This document shows positions 7,656-15,944 of a stretch of DNA of 40,954 nucleotides, piece by piece (position 1 is the first letter of the stretch; the number at the start of each line of letters is the position of its first letter). Source of the stretch: Geobacteraceae bacterium (GTDB lineage Bacteria; Desulfobacterota; Desulfuromonadia; Geobacterales; Pseudopelobacteraceae); contig JAAXTM010000014.1 in the NCBI GenBank assembly GCA_013336525.1, positions 1-40,954 on the forward strand, in the 5' to 3' direction. The notes below the pieces were generated by a model that worked only from the letters and a program-made list of their open reading frames with translations, had not been told where the DNA came from and did no database searches. A program made the translations under genes and the position numbers.

Positions 7656-8719
7656 ATCCGGCAAGTTTAATTCCGACAGCTGATACCCTGGCCGCTCACT
7701 GGGGCTGGTTTCAATTCTTGTTAATGCTGACCTTCCCACTGCACCTGTTCGCCATGAACGCCATGCTGGGAACTGCTTTAACCTCTTTCCTCTGCTATCT
7801 GCGGCCTGATCGCTCCTGTCATGATCTTTCTCACGAACTGGCAAAAGCGCTGCCGTTTCTGGTCGCCTTTACCGTTAATCTGGGGGTGGCGCCACTACTG
7901 TTTGTTAATGTACTTTACGGCCATCTCCTCTACAGCAGCACCGTTCTAATGGGGCTGTTCTGGCTGGCGGTAATTCCAATCCTGATCACAGCTTACTATC
8001 TGGCGTATTTCTATGACTTCAGATTCAAAAAACTTGGAAACTCAGGTATGTATGCTGTGCTGGTGGTTCTGCTGCTCCTTATGACGGTTGGGTTCATCTT
8101 CTCCAACAATATGACCATGATGATCACCCCGGCAAGCTGGGTACGCTGGTTTTCAACTCCGGGTGGAACTCTTCTGAATCTGGCTGACCCGACTCTGATT
8201 GCCCGTTATCTGCACATGATGACCGGTTCACTTGCTGTCGGGGGACTCTTTGTGGCCATATACTCATCAACGGTGCTGAAGCACAACATCGCAGTGGCTG
8301 AGACAGGTAGGAAGATGGGGATGCAGCTTTTTACCTGGTTGACCGCTCTACAAGTGCTGGTGGGCACCTGGTTTTTGTTGACTCTGCCGGTAGAAGTTAT
8401 GAAGCGGTTCATGGGAAATGATAAGCTTGACACCGGGTTACTCGCTGCGGGAATTCTGCTGGCGGTTGGTACTCTGATTGCCGGCTATCAGCGTAAAGTC
8501 GTGGCTGCAACCTGGCTGACCGTTCCGTTGGTCTATGTAATGTCATTCATGAGGGACAGTGTGAGGAACGGTTATCTGACACCATATTTCGATGTTACCA
8601 AGGTGCCGTCCAGCGTTCAGTGGTCACCACTAATATTCTTTTTTGTGACTTTAGTGCTGGGGATAGTGGTGATAGTCTGGATGCTTTCCAGGTTGAAATA
8701 CATCAAAAAAGCCAGTTAA
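7652..8719 (+). CDS. Second CydA-like membrane subunit
   Basis: 355 residues with about nine membrane helices. It also looks CydA-derived rather than CydB-like: FPLHLFAMNAMLG in helix 1 with a possible haem-ligand His, NLGVAPLLFVNVLYGHL, NNMTMMITPASW (like the NSWMQTPVG turn) and ARYLHMMTGSLAVGG (like the H186 region of CydA). No c-haem site is present. Its ATG overlaps the end of the preceding cytochrome-tailed subunit (AATGA), so the two are translationally coupled and should form a heterodimer. AGGAGGTGAAA gives a strong ribosome-binding site. Bd-like enzymes built from two CydA-type subunits have been described; whether this one reduces oxygen cannot be told from sequence. Confidence 0.78.
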   Translation: MNPASLIPTADTLAAHWGWFQFLLMLTFPLHLFAMNAMLGTALTSFLCYLRPDRSCHDLSHELAKALPFLVAFTVNLGVAPLLFVNVLYGHLLYSSTVLMGLFWLAVIPILITAYYLAYFYDFRFKKLGNSGMYAVLVVLLLLMTVGFIFSNNMTMMITPASWVRWFSTPGGTLLNLADPTLIARYLHMMTGSLAVGGLFVAIYSSTVLKHNIAVAETGRKMGMQLFTWLTALQVLVGTWFLLTLPVEVMKRFMGNDKLDTGLLAAGILLAVGTLIAGYQRKVVAATWLTVPLVYVMSFMRDSVRNGYLTPYFDVTKVPSSVQWSPLIFFFVTLVLGIVVIVWMLSRLKYIKKAS

Positions 8720-8758
8720 AACAGACTTTAAAGGTCTTGTTGTGCCATATTCAGGCAG

Positions 8759-8787
8759 TTGACATCAGAGTCTAGATATGTTCTTAT
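8759..8787 (+). promoter_or_regulatory. Candidate promoter for the octaheme cytochrome
   Basis: A perfect TTGACA (8759-8764) is followed after 17 bases by TCTTAT (8782-8787), which matches the -10 box at four of six positions. It lies about 80 bases upstream of the cytochrome start, within the 146-base gap after the membrane subunit. Confidence 0.45.
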
Positions 8788-8865
8788 ATAGCGATTTATA
8801 CATCTAACCATGCTCGGTAACAGGTGCCGGGCTCATTATAGGCAGGACCACGAAAGGGGAAAAAT

Positions 8866-10347
8866 ATGAAGGGTATGAAGAGATTAAAAGGGATGGTGGC
8901 AATGTTAACAGCTGCCCTGGTTATGATTTCGATGCAGGCATTTGCCGGTCCGGATCACACAGAATTTGTCAAAGGTCCGTTTAGCGATGGACAGTCTGTG
9001 ACGAAGGTTTGTCTTGAATGTCATGAAAAACAGGCTGCTGATGTTATGAAGACCACTCACTGGACATGGGCAGGAACGCCAAATCACGTCAAGGGTATGG
9101 AAAAGAGTACTAAAGAGTTTGGTAAGAAAAACATGACCAACAACTTCTGTACCACTGTCTTTGGTGGTATTGATGGAATGGTACATGAGTCTTGCGATAA
9201 ATGTCACGCAGGATATGGCTGGACCCGTACCAAATTCGACTTTACTGATAAAACCCGAGTTGACTGTCTGATCTGCCATGCCCAGAAGGGAAATTATACT
9301 CGTGCTGCAGTAGGAGCTGATGTTGACAAGGCTGCAATGGCAAAGGGCACTATGAACCTTGAGCTGGCTGCCCAGAGTGTTGGTAAGCCTACCCTGAAGG
9401 GATGCGGTGCATGTCACTTTGCTGGTGGCGGTGGTGATGCGGTCAAGCATGCCGGCCTTGATTCAACTCTGGAAGCTGCAAGCAAGAAGCAGGATGTCCA
9501 TATGGCGAAGAAGGCAAAAGGCGGTCAGGAAATGCTGTGCCAGGATTGCCACAAAACCAAGGACCACAAAATCGCTGGCGCCTCCAGTCAGATGGCGCAC
9601 TATGACGCCCGTACTACCTGTGAAGATTGCCACGCTGGCGCCAAGGCTCCCCACCAGAAGTCAAAAAACAAGGCTATTCTTGACAAGCATACAGCTTCAG
9701 TTGCATGCCAGACCTGCCATATACCGGTATTCAGCAAAGGACAGGCCACCAAGATGATGTGGAACTGGTCTGATGTCGGTAAAAACATCAAGGCAGAAGA
9801 AGAGTTTGATAAAGAGACATTTGAAAAGCGCAAAGGCAGCTTCAAGTGGGGTCAGAATGTTGTGCCGGTATATGCCTGGTACAATGGCAAGATCGAACGC
9901 TACATGCTTGGCGACAAGATCAAGGACCCAACCAAGCCGGTGATGATGACTAAGCCGGTTGGCGATATCAAAGACAAGACTGCCAAGATATATCCTTACA
10001 AATACTACACAGGTACTCAGCCTATGGACAGCAAGTTCATGTACCTGAACACCTTTCAGCAGTACAAGGAGCTGTGGGTGAACTTTGACTGGGAAAAAGC
10101 CCTGGTTAACGGTGCCAAGAGCACAGAAGGCCTGCCTTACAGTGGCAAGTACCAGTTTGTAACGACAGTATCCTACATTAGTGCACAGCATGAAGTCTCT
10201 CCCAAGGAAGATGCTCTGCAGTGTGGCGAGTGCCACATGGGCGGAAAACGTATGGATTGGGCTGCACTTGGCTACAAAGGTGACCCTATGCAGGTTGGCG
10301 GGCGCAACGTTGCAGCTGTGTCCAAAAAAACAGGTAAAAAGAAGTAG
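8866..10347 (+). CDS. Secreted octaheme cytochrome c, tetrathionate-reductase family
   Basis: 493 residues: a signal peptide (cut after SMQAFA near residue 27) and exactly eight CxxCH haem sites in order CLECH, CDKCH, CLICH, CGACH, CQDCH, CEDCH, CQTCH and CGECH. The CDKCHAGYGW and VDCLICH segments and the His/Trp-rich region after the first haem resemble the octaheme tetrathionate reductase (OTR) family. Members can reduce tetrathionate, nitrite or hydroxylamine in vitro, and their physiological substrates are mostly unclear. It should be periplasmic. GAAAGGGG precedes the ATG. It follows the two bd-like membrane subunits by 146 bases, on the same strand and ahead of a strong terminator, so a functional electron-transfer link is likely but unproven. 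Confidence 0.88.
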   Translation: MKGMKRLKGMVAMLTAALVMISMQAFAGPDHTEFVKGPFSDGQSVTKVCLECHEKQAADVMKTTHWTWAGTPNHVKGMEKSTKEFGKKNMTNNFCTTVFGGIDGMVHESCDKCHAGYGWTRTKFDFTDKTRVDCLICHAQKGNYTRAAVGADVDKAAMAKGTMNLELAAQSVGKPTLKGCGACHFAGGGGDAVKHAGLDSTLEAASKKQDVHMAKKAKGGQEMLCQDCHKTKDHKIAGASSQMAHYDARTTCEDCHAGAKAPHQKSKNKAILDKHTASVACQTCHIPVFSKGQATKMMWNWSDVGKNIKAEEEFDKETFEKRKGSFKWGQNVVPVYAWYNGKIERYMLGDKIKDPTKPVMMTKPVGDIKDKTAKIYPYKYYTGTQPMDSKFMYLNTFQQYKELWVNFDWEKALVNGAKSTEGLPYSGKYQFVTTVSYISAQHEVSPKEDALQCGECHMGGKRMDWAALGYKGDPMQVGGRNVAAVSKKTGKKK

Positions 10348-10349
10348 TA

Positions 10350-10367
10350 ATCAGAGTCGTCTCTGAT
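10350..10367 (+). other. Small hairpin after the cytochrome stop
   Basis: ATCAGAG (10350-10356) and CTCTGAT (10361-10367) form a 7-bp stem with a 4-base loop. It sits between the stop codon and the terminator and has no T tract. It may stabilise the message 3' end. Confidence 0.4.
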
Positions 10368-10376
10368 ACGTAATAA

Positions 10377-10409
10377 AAGCCGCCCGACAATTGCCGGGCG
10401 GCTTTTTTT
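10377..10409 (+). terminator. Intrinsic terminator after the octaheme cytochrome
   Basis: A 10-bp perfect stem (AAGCCGCCCG at 10377-10386 with CGGGCGGCTT at 10395-10404) and 8-base loop, followed by a T run. It closes the respiratory block before prmA. Confidence 0.92.
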
Positions 10410-10477
10410 ATTGTCAGTTGTGGGTGCTTCTGCTACTTTTCTCTCGAAGCTATTACGTCTACAATACGAGTTTATAA

Positions 10478-11407
10478 ATGATTGAATCCTGGCTGGAAAT
10501 AGCGTGCGAAGTACCTGACGAATATTCTGAGGTTGTTGCTGATTTTTTAACAGATCTGTCCGGCAAAGGTGTCTGTGTTGACAATCAGTGTGTGGACGCC
10601 TTTTCTGTAAGTGAAATTCCGGATTCAACACGTGTGGTGATTAAAGCATACCTGTCTGCTGACAGTGATCCCGCTCCGCAGATGCGAGAGCTTGAAGATT
10701 TTATGTCAGAGCTGTCCATGCGCCACCCCTCTGCCAGTTTTGGGCCCACTATGCTAACAGCTGTTAATGCAGAGGACTGGAGCAGCAGCTGGAAGGTCCA
10801 TTTCAAGCCGCTCAGGGTTGGAAAGCGGTTACTGATTGTACCAACATGGGAAGAGTCAATGCAATTGCCAGGTGATCTGGTTATCCGCATTGATCCTGGG
10901 ATGGCGTTTGGTACCGGTGGACACGAGACGACACGCCTTTGTCTGGAAATGCTGGAAGGTGTCATGGAGGGCGGTCCTCTGCTGACGGTGCCTTCCCTGC
11001 TCGACCTGGGAACCGGCTCAGGAATACTCGCCATGGCGGCAAGTTTGCTGGGCGCTGGCCGGATACTTGCCCTTGATATCGACCCGGATGCTATCGTGGT
11101 GGCACGCGAAAACATTACTCTGAATCAGCTTTCCGATCAGATAGAATGCGGCACTGTACCACTTGAATCACTTAACGAAAGTTTTGATATTATACTGGCA
11201 AATATTCTTGCAGAAGAATTGGTGCGACTGGCGCCTTATCTGGCAGAGCGGCTGCAGCCTGGAGGCACTCTGATTCTATCCGGAATTCTGGCGGAAAAGG
11301 AACCGCTGGTTCGTCAGGGATTTGCCTCCCAACCGCTGAAATATATTCAGACGGCGTCTGCTGGTGAGTGGGTTGCCATATTGTATCGAAACGAAACCAT
11401 ATCATGA
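10478..11407 (+). CDS. prmA: Ribosomal protein L11 methyltransferase PrmA
   Basis: 309 residues, close to the usual length. It trimethylates ribosomal protein L11 in the cytosol using S-adenosylmethionine. The N-terminal substrate-recognition domain (about 1-100) is followed by the class I methyltransferase domain. Family hallmarks are DPGMAFGTGGHETT (about residues 138-151), the SAM-binding LLDLGTGSGILA and the ANILAEEL motif after the fourth strand. The stop overlaps the start of rsmE (ATGA), a common pairing in Proteobacteria. The ribosome-binding site is weak; TACAAT at 10460-10465 could be its -10 box. Confidence 0.94.
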   Translation: MIESWLEIACEVPDEYSEVVADFLTDLSGKGVCVDNQCVDAFSVSEIPDSTRVVIKAYLSADSDPAPQMRELEDFMSELSMRHPSASFGPTMLTAVNAEDWSSSWKVHFKPLRVGKRLLIVPTWEESMQLPGDLVIRIDPGMAFGTGGHETTRLCLEMLEGVMEGGPLLTVPSLLDLGTGSGILAMAASLLGAGRILALDIDPDAIVVARENITLNQLSDQIECGTVPLESLNESFDIILANILAEELVRLAPYLAERLQPGGTLILSGILAEKEPLVRQGFASQPLKYIQTASAGEWVAILYRNETIS

Positions 11408-12150
11408 GTGCGCGCCGGTTTATGGTGAATTCTCGCACCATTCGAGATGGTTATGCCTCTTTTGATGGTGATATCTACAATCACATGGTTCGTGTTCTTC
11501 GCCTTGGAACAGGTGACGCCGTCCAATTGGCTGACGAGAAAGGTACAGTGCATTTCGGCACGATCAATCAGGTTGCCAAAGAGTGGGTTGCTGTAAAAAT
11601 AATCTCTTCCTGTCCGGTCGCGCAGAGTGATTCAGTTGCTCCGCGTATTACAATCTGTCAGGCACTTCCCAAGGGTGATAAAATTGACTTGATCCTGCAG
11701 AAAGGCACTGAGCTTGGTGCTCACGATTTCTGGCTTTTCGGTGGGCGCAGGTCAGTCGCAAAAATACGCGACGATCAGCAGAAAAACAAGCTTGAACGCT
11801 GGAACCGGATTACAGCAGATGCCGCACGGCAATGTGGTCGGACCGACATACCGGAGGTCACCTGGAGACCAAGTGCCGTTGAAGCGTCAAATGATACCGG
11901 CCAGGAACTCCGTCTGATTCTGTGGGAGGGAGAGCGGGAACATTCACTGAAAGATGCGCTTTCTGCCGGTGGAAAGCCTTTGTCTGTAATCGTTGCTATC
12001 GGCCCGGAAGGAGGTTTTGACCCTCTCGAGGTTCGTCATTTCTCACAACACGGTTTTCAGCCTGTTTCGCTCGGTTCCAGAATACTGAGGACTGAAACGG
12101 CAAGTATTGCTATTCTCTCGATAATACAGTATATATGGGGTGAAATGTGA
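11404..12150 (+). CDS. rsmE: 16S rRNA m3U1498 methyltransferase RsmE
   Basis: 248 residues from the ATG that overlaps the prmA stop. It methylates N3 of U1498 in 16S rRNA. The N-terminal PUA-like domain includes the YNHMVRVLRLGTGDAVQL segment. The C-terminal SPOUT knot shows the GPEGGFDPLEV and LGSRILRTETASIAIL motifs that bind SAM. An in-frame ATG 36 bases upstream exists, but it lies inside prmA and would add residues the family does not have. Translational coupling to prmA is likely. Confidence 0.94.
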   Translation: MSARRFMVNSRTIRDGYASFDGDIYNHMVRVLRLGTGDAVQLADEKGTVHFGTINQVAKEWVAVKIISSCPVAQSDSVAPRITICQALPKGDKIDLILQKGTELGAHDFWLFGGRRSVAKIRDDQQKNKLERWNRITADAARQCGRTDIPEVTWRPSAVEASNDTGQELRLILWEGEREHSLKDALSAGGKPLSVIVAIGPEGGFDPLEVRHFSQHGFQPVSLGSRILRTETASIAILSIIQYIWGEM

Positions 12151-12174
12151 CTGAAAGCAGGTAAGGAGCCGCAA

Positions 12175-12744
12175 ATGAAATGTCCTAAGTGCGGATTTAA
12201 TAGTTTTGAATTTTATGATAGCTGTAAAAAGTGTTCTGGCGACCTGACGGGTTATAAACAAACCCATTCAATCACTTCGATAGTGTTGCCGCAAGAAGCT
12301 AAGGAAAAGCTGGCTGCCGAGTCTCGGTCATCAGAAGGTGAGGCCGAGCATGTCATTGATACAGTTGAAGCTCATGACGATATTTTCTCATTTAATCTGC
12401 CCGAGGATTCCCCCGCTCCACCTGACCATCGCAACGATGACCCGTTTAATTTTGATGAACCATCACCTGGTACGAAACAGGAAAATATTTTAAAGTCCGA
12501 CGATGATGTCTTTGGTGACCTGCTGGAATCTACCTCGCAAACCGAAGCCCCAACTTTTGCCTCAGGTTCCTCAGTATCTACTTCTGCAGTAGCAAAGTCT
12601 GCAGATGCCAAGTCAGGAGTTGGTGAGCTTGATCTGGAAAGCTTCTCCTGGGACGATACTCCGGTTGCAGGTGCTAATGAAACTGAGACCGCTGATGATT
12701 TTGACTCCCTTTTCGGTGAGCCTAAAGTAAATACCCAAAAATAA
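12175..12744 (+). CDS. Zinc-ribbon protein with acidic disordered tail
   Basis: 189 residues. The first 25 hold two CxxC knuckles (MKCPKCGF and SCKKCSGDL) that form a short zinc ribbon. The rest is acidic, rich in Asp, Glu, Ser, Thr and Pro, and looks unstructured. GTAAGGAGCC upstream is a good ribosome-binding site. It follows rsmE by 24 bases, so the three genes prmA-rsmE-this form one unit that ends at the hairpins near 12800-12875. Similar ribbon-plus-disordered proteins are found in Geobacter relatives, with no known role. No function can be assigned. Confidence 0.75.
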   Translation: MKCPKCGFNSFEFYDSCKKCSGDLTGYKQTHSITSIVLPQEAKEKLAAESRSSEGEAEHVIDTVEAHDDIFSFNLPEDSPAPPDHRNDDPFNFDEPSPGTKQENILKSDDDVFGDLLESTSQTEAPTFASGSSVSTSAVAKSADAKSGVGELDLESFSWDDTPVAGANETETADDFDSLFGEPKVNTQK

Positions 12745-12799
12745 AGCCTTTTAAAGATACATTATTATAAGTCCTAAAAAACAGGATAAATGCGTTAAC

Positions 12800-12838
12800 G
12801 AAGCCATTTTCTGCAAGTAAAGCGCAGAAAATGGCTTC
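12800..12838 (+). other. Long perfect hairpin upstream of mutL
   Basis: A 15-bp perfect stem (12800-12814 with 12824-12838; GAAGCCATTTTCTGC arm) around a 9-base loop. No T tract follows, so it is not a classical terminator by itself. A true terminator starts 10 bases later. It may be an RNA-processing or 3'-stabilising structure. Confidence 0.6.
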
Positions 12839-12850
12839 TAAATTACTAAA

Positions 12851-12875
12851 AGAGCGGGTTGCCCCGCTCTTTTTT
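12851..12875 (+). terminator. Intrinsic terminator before mutL
   Basis: AGAGCGGG (12851-12858) pairs with CCCGCTCT (12863-12870) across a TTGC loop and is followed by a T run. It ends the prmA-rsmE-zinc-ribbon transcript 20 bases before the mutL start. Confidence 0.9.
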
Positions 12876-12894
12876 CGTACGAGTCGGAGCTGCT

Positions 12895-14718
12895 ATGTCC
12901 CAGCGCATAACCATTCTACCTGAAACACTGACAAACAAAATAGCTGCCGGTGAAGTTGTCGAGCGTCCAGCATCCGTTATTAAAGAGTTGATTGAAAACT
13001 CGCTTGATGCCGGGGCAACGGACATTTCTGTGGAAATAATTGCCGGTGGTAGAAGGTTGATTCGTGTTGCGGATAACGGACATGGAATGTCACGTGAGGA
13101 TGCTCTTCTGTCACTGGAACGGCACGCCACCAGCAAAATCAAGGTAGACAGCGATTTGGAAAGAATATTGACGCTCGGCTTCCGTGGTGAAGCGCTCCCT
13201 TCTATTGCCTCTGTTTCCCGTTTCTCGCTCTCAACCCGCGAGGCAGCTTCCCTCGAAGGGACCGAGATCATCGTTGAGGGGGGGCGGGTCAGGGAGGTCA
13301 GAGCCTGTGGTATGGCCCCAGGTACAGTTATTTGTGTTGAGCAGATATTTTTTAATCTACCCGCGCGCCTCAAATTCATGAAAAGCGCCGAAACTGAAGC
13401 CGGTCATGTTGCAGATGTTATTTCACGAATGGCCGTTTCCCGCCCTGATGTGTCTTTTACCTGCACTAATGATGATCGGGAACTGCTGCGATTGCAGCGC
13501 AGTGATTTGCAGCGCCGTCTGGCCCAGATTGTCGGCAGAGAAAGCTCCCAACATCTGTATCCAATCACGGAGATAGATGAATATGCGACTATTACCGGGT
13601 TCCTTTCCGGCCCGGCACTAGTGCGTTCCGGAACCCAGGCAATCTATACATATATTAATGGCCGTTTTATTCGTGACAAGGTTGTGCAACACGCAGTAAT
13701 GCATGCTTACCGCGGAGTCATTGATCGAGGTCGCTATCCTGTTGTGGCTCTGTTTATTGAACTTCCGCCGGAAGAGGTGGACGTGAATGTTCACCCTACC
13801 AAGCATGAGGTCCGTTTCAGGCGTCAATCAATTGTGCATGATGCTATACAGGGTGCGATGGAAAAGGTGTTGAGCCGGTCTCCATGGCTGGTGGTAGCGT
13901 CATCCGCCGCATCGCACACTACTAGTGGGATAACCGGTCAGGCGTATCGCGAGCGCATCGCAGCAGCGGCCCAATCTTCGCTGGGAATATCGCCACACAC
14001 AGAATATCGGCCACAACCTTTAAAACAGCTTGGAACGGAGTTGTCTGAGTCTGCAGTTTTACAGAAAGATAACGTAACCGTGAGTGAGCCAGCCATTTCA
14101 TTTCAACCGGAACGGTCTCTTAATGAACCGGCCGGGTACTTTTCATCGCTCTCTATCATCGGGCAATTCCACAGTGAATATATCATCTGCCAGTCCGGCT
14201 CAGAACTGGTTATTATTGACCAGCACGCCGCTAGTGAAAGAGTCGCCTACCAGCGCCTTAAACAGCAGTGCCTGGCCGGCGGGATCGAGTCTCAGCGGTT
14301 ACTGTTTCCTGAAACGGTTGAGCTTTCATTCAGTGAGGTGGCGGTGGCAGTCAGGTTCAACACGGATTTGGCAGGCATCGGTTTTGAGCTTGAGCCGTTT
14401 GGCGGCACAACGATCATGGTTTCGGCTGTCCCTCGTCTGGTCGCTAAAAACGACCCGATTCTTCTAATCCGAGATGTTCTTGCTGATCTGGAACGATTTG
14501 GCACCAGTGGGGCCTTTAATGACGCGCTGGAAAGTCTGCTCTCGCGGATCGCCTGCCACTCCGTGATACGTGGTTCACATCAGCTTGGAAATATGCAGAT
14601 CAAAGAATTGCTACACTCTATGGATCAAACCGACTTTGCCGCCAGTTGTCCTCATGGTCGGCCTGTATCGCATGTATTGGCGCTGACTGAGCTGCAAAAG
14701 ATTTTCAAACGAACATGA
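12895..14718 (+). CDS. mutL: DNA mismatch repair protein MutL
   Basis: 607 residues. It couples mismatch recognition by MutS to strand removal. The GHKL ATPase domain at the N-terminus shows ELIENSLDAGAT, DNGHGM and TLGFRGEALPSIASVS. The C-terminal dimerisation domain carries the endonuclease-type motif DQHA at 442-445, then E448 but Q453 where the classical DQHA(X)2E(X)4E has Glu. It also has ACHSVIR, CPHGRPV and a terminal FKR. It is therefore probably a nicking MutL, with one unusual residue. I use the ATG at 12895: the frame opens earlier at a TTG inside the terminator loop, and those residues do not belong to MutL. It overlaps miaA by 4 bases. Confidence 0.95.
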   Translation: MSQRITILPETLTNKIAAGEVVERPASVIKELIENSLDAGATDISVEIIAGGRRLIRVADNGHGMSREDALLSLERHATSKIKVDSDLERILTLGFRGEALPSIASVSRFSLSTREAASLEGTEIIVEGGRVREVRACGMAPGTVICVEQIFFNLPARLKFMKSAETEAGHVADVISRMAVSRPDVSFTCTNDDRELLRLQRSDLQRRLAQIVGRESSQHLYPITEIDEYATITGFLSGPALVRSGTQAIYTYINGRFIRDKVVQHAVMHAYRGVIDRGRYPVVALFIELPPEEVDVNVHPTKHEVRFRRQSIVHDAIQGAMEKVLSRSPWLVVASSAASHTTSGITGQAYRERIAAAAQSSLGISPHTEYRPQPLKQLGTELSESAVLQKDNVTVSEPAISFQPERSLNEPAGYFSSLSIIGQFHSEYIICQSGSELVIIDQHAASERVAYQRLKQQCLAGGIESQRLLFPETVELSFSEVAVAVRFNTDLAGIGFELEPFGGTTIMVSAVPRLVAKNDPILLIRDVLADLERFGTSGAFNDALESLLSRIACHSVIRGSHQLGNMQIKELLHSMDQTDFAASCPHGRPVSHVLALTELQKIFKRT

Positions 14719-15656
14719 GTCAGGCTCCAACTACCAAAATTCTGGTCATTTGTGGTCCGACCGCTTCCGGCAAGAGCGAGCTTGCACTGCGGCTGGCACA
14801 TAATTTGGGTGCTGAGATAGTTAATGCCGACTCTATGCAGATTTACCGTGGGCTGGACATCGGCACGGCCAAGCCTTCATCGGAACATCAGGCAGAAATA
14901 CGCCACCATTTGATCGACGTGATAGATCCTGACCAACAATTTTCAGCGGCTGACTTTTCTGACGCAGCTGACGCGGCGATTCGGGAAATTACAAGTCGAG
15001 GGAAGCGGGTTATTGTGGCAGGCGGTACCGGTCTCTATATCAGAGCTCTGCTAGGCGGTCTGGTTGATTCACCCAGTGGAGCGGGTGAAATCCGCCAGGC
15101 TCTGCAGGATGAAGCCGGCATTCTTGGTAACGAGGCCATGTTGGAGAAGCTGCGTCAGGTAGACCCAGAAATGGCAGCCGGCCTTCACCCTAATAATCTT
15201 GTGCGCATCGTACGTGCTCTGGAAGTGCACCGCCTTACTGGTATTCCGCTTTCCCGCTATCAAAAGGAACACGCTTTTGCCACCAGGCGCTACGATTCTC
15301 TCCAGATCGGTATCTCAGTCGAGCGTGGACTGTTGTACGAACGCATTGAAGAACGCGTTGAACAGATGCTCGCTGGTGGCTTGCTGAGAGAGGTTGATGC
15401 ACTATTGGCAAACGGATTCGGTCGGGAACTCAAGTCAATGCGCTCGATAGGCTATAAGGAATCAACTGCCCATTTGTGTGGTGAGCTTTCTGCTGATGAA
15501 ATGGCCCGCCTGATAAAGCGTGATACGCGCCACTATGCCAAGCGCCAGATGACATGGTTTAAAGCTGATCCTGATATATTGTGGTTTGAATATCCCGAGA
15601 AGTTTGATACGATACTTAAATATTCTATTAAATTTTTTGACCATCAGGAGGCTTAA
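14715..15656 (+). CDS. miaA: tRNA dimethylallyltransferase MiaA
   Basis: 313 residues, normal for the family. It transfers a dimethylallyl group to N6 of A37 in tRNAs that read codons starting with U. The P-loop GPTASGKS is near residues 14-21, followed by NADSMQIYRGLDIGTAKPS, HHLIDVIDP, GGTGLYIRALLGG and the C-terminal YAKRQMTWF. The start codon overlaps the mutL stop (ATGA). The order mutL-miaA-hfq is a widespread bacterial arrangement and supports all three calls. Confidence 0.96.
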   Translation: MSQAPTTKILVICGPTASGKSELALRLAHNLGAEIVNADSMQIYRGLDIGTAKPSSEHQAEIRHHLIDVIDPDQQFSAADFSDAADAAIREITSRGKRVIVAGGTGLYIRALLGGLVDSPSGAGEIRQALQDEAGILGNEAMLEKLRQVDPEMAAGLHPNNLVRIVRALEVHRLTGIPLSRYQKEHAFATRRYDSLQIGISVERGLLYERIEERVEQMLAGGLLREVDALLANGFGRELKSMRSIGYKESTAHLCGELSADEMARLIKRDTRHYAKRQMTWFKADPDILWFEYPEKFDTILKYSIKFFDHQEA

Positions 15657-15660
15657 CTCA

Positions 15661-15885
15661 ATGTCGAAGGCACCTTTTAACATTCAGGATCAGTATCTCA
15701 ACCAGGCTCGTAAGGAGCATGTACGTGTTAAGGTTGTTATGATGTCTGGAGACAAATTGGAAGGTTTTATAAAATCATTTGATAATTTTTCGCTGTTGCT
15801 CGATTTCGGCGGCGACATGCTGCTTTACAAGCATGCTATTGCTACCATCACTTCTGTGGATGGTGCTTTCCGTCTGCACCAGTAG
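15661..15885 (+). CDS. hfq: RNA chaperone Hfq
   Basis: 74 residues from the ATG preceded by CAGGAGGC. It forms a hexameric ring that pairs small RNAs with mRNAs. The Sm1 region (QDQYLNQARKEHVRVKVVMMSGDKLEG), SFDNFSLLLD and the Sm2 YKHAIATITSV motif are all present, and Gln and Lys residues of the proximal face are kept. The acidic C-terminal tail is absent, as in many short Hfq proteins. An earlier in-frame start inside miaA is rejected because the added residues are not Hfq-like. The gap to miaA is 4 bases. Confidence 0.97.
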   Translation: MSKAPFNIQDQYLNQARKEHVRVKVVMMSGDKLEGFIKSFDNFSLLLDFGGDMLLYKHAIATITSVDGAFRLHQ

Positions 15886-15897
15886 CTAATCTATAGT

Positions 15898-15926
15898 CCC
15901 TCTAAGGCCATTATGGCTTTGGAGGG
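15898..15926 (+). terminator. Hairpin after hfq, weak terminator
   Basis: A 13-bp stem with two G-T wobbles (CCCTCTAAGGCCA at 15898-15910, TGGCTTTGGAGGG at 15914-15926) and a TTA loop. The following bases (GCTCTTC) are only partly T-rich, so it may attenuate rather than stop transcription into the permease gene 18 bases later. Confidence 0.6.
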
Positions 15927-15944
15927 GCTCTTCAAAGACAACCC

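Noticed and set aside
8905..9450. A 181-codon minus-strand frame across the octaheme cytochrome gene
   Set aside because: Antisense shadow of a haem-motif-rich gene; no ribosome-binding site and no recognisable domain.
12859..12894. A longer MutL N-terminus
   Set aside because: It would begin at a TTG inside the terminator hairpin loop and adds residues not found in MutL.
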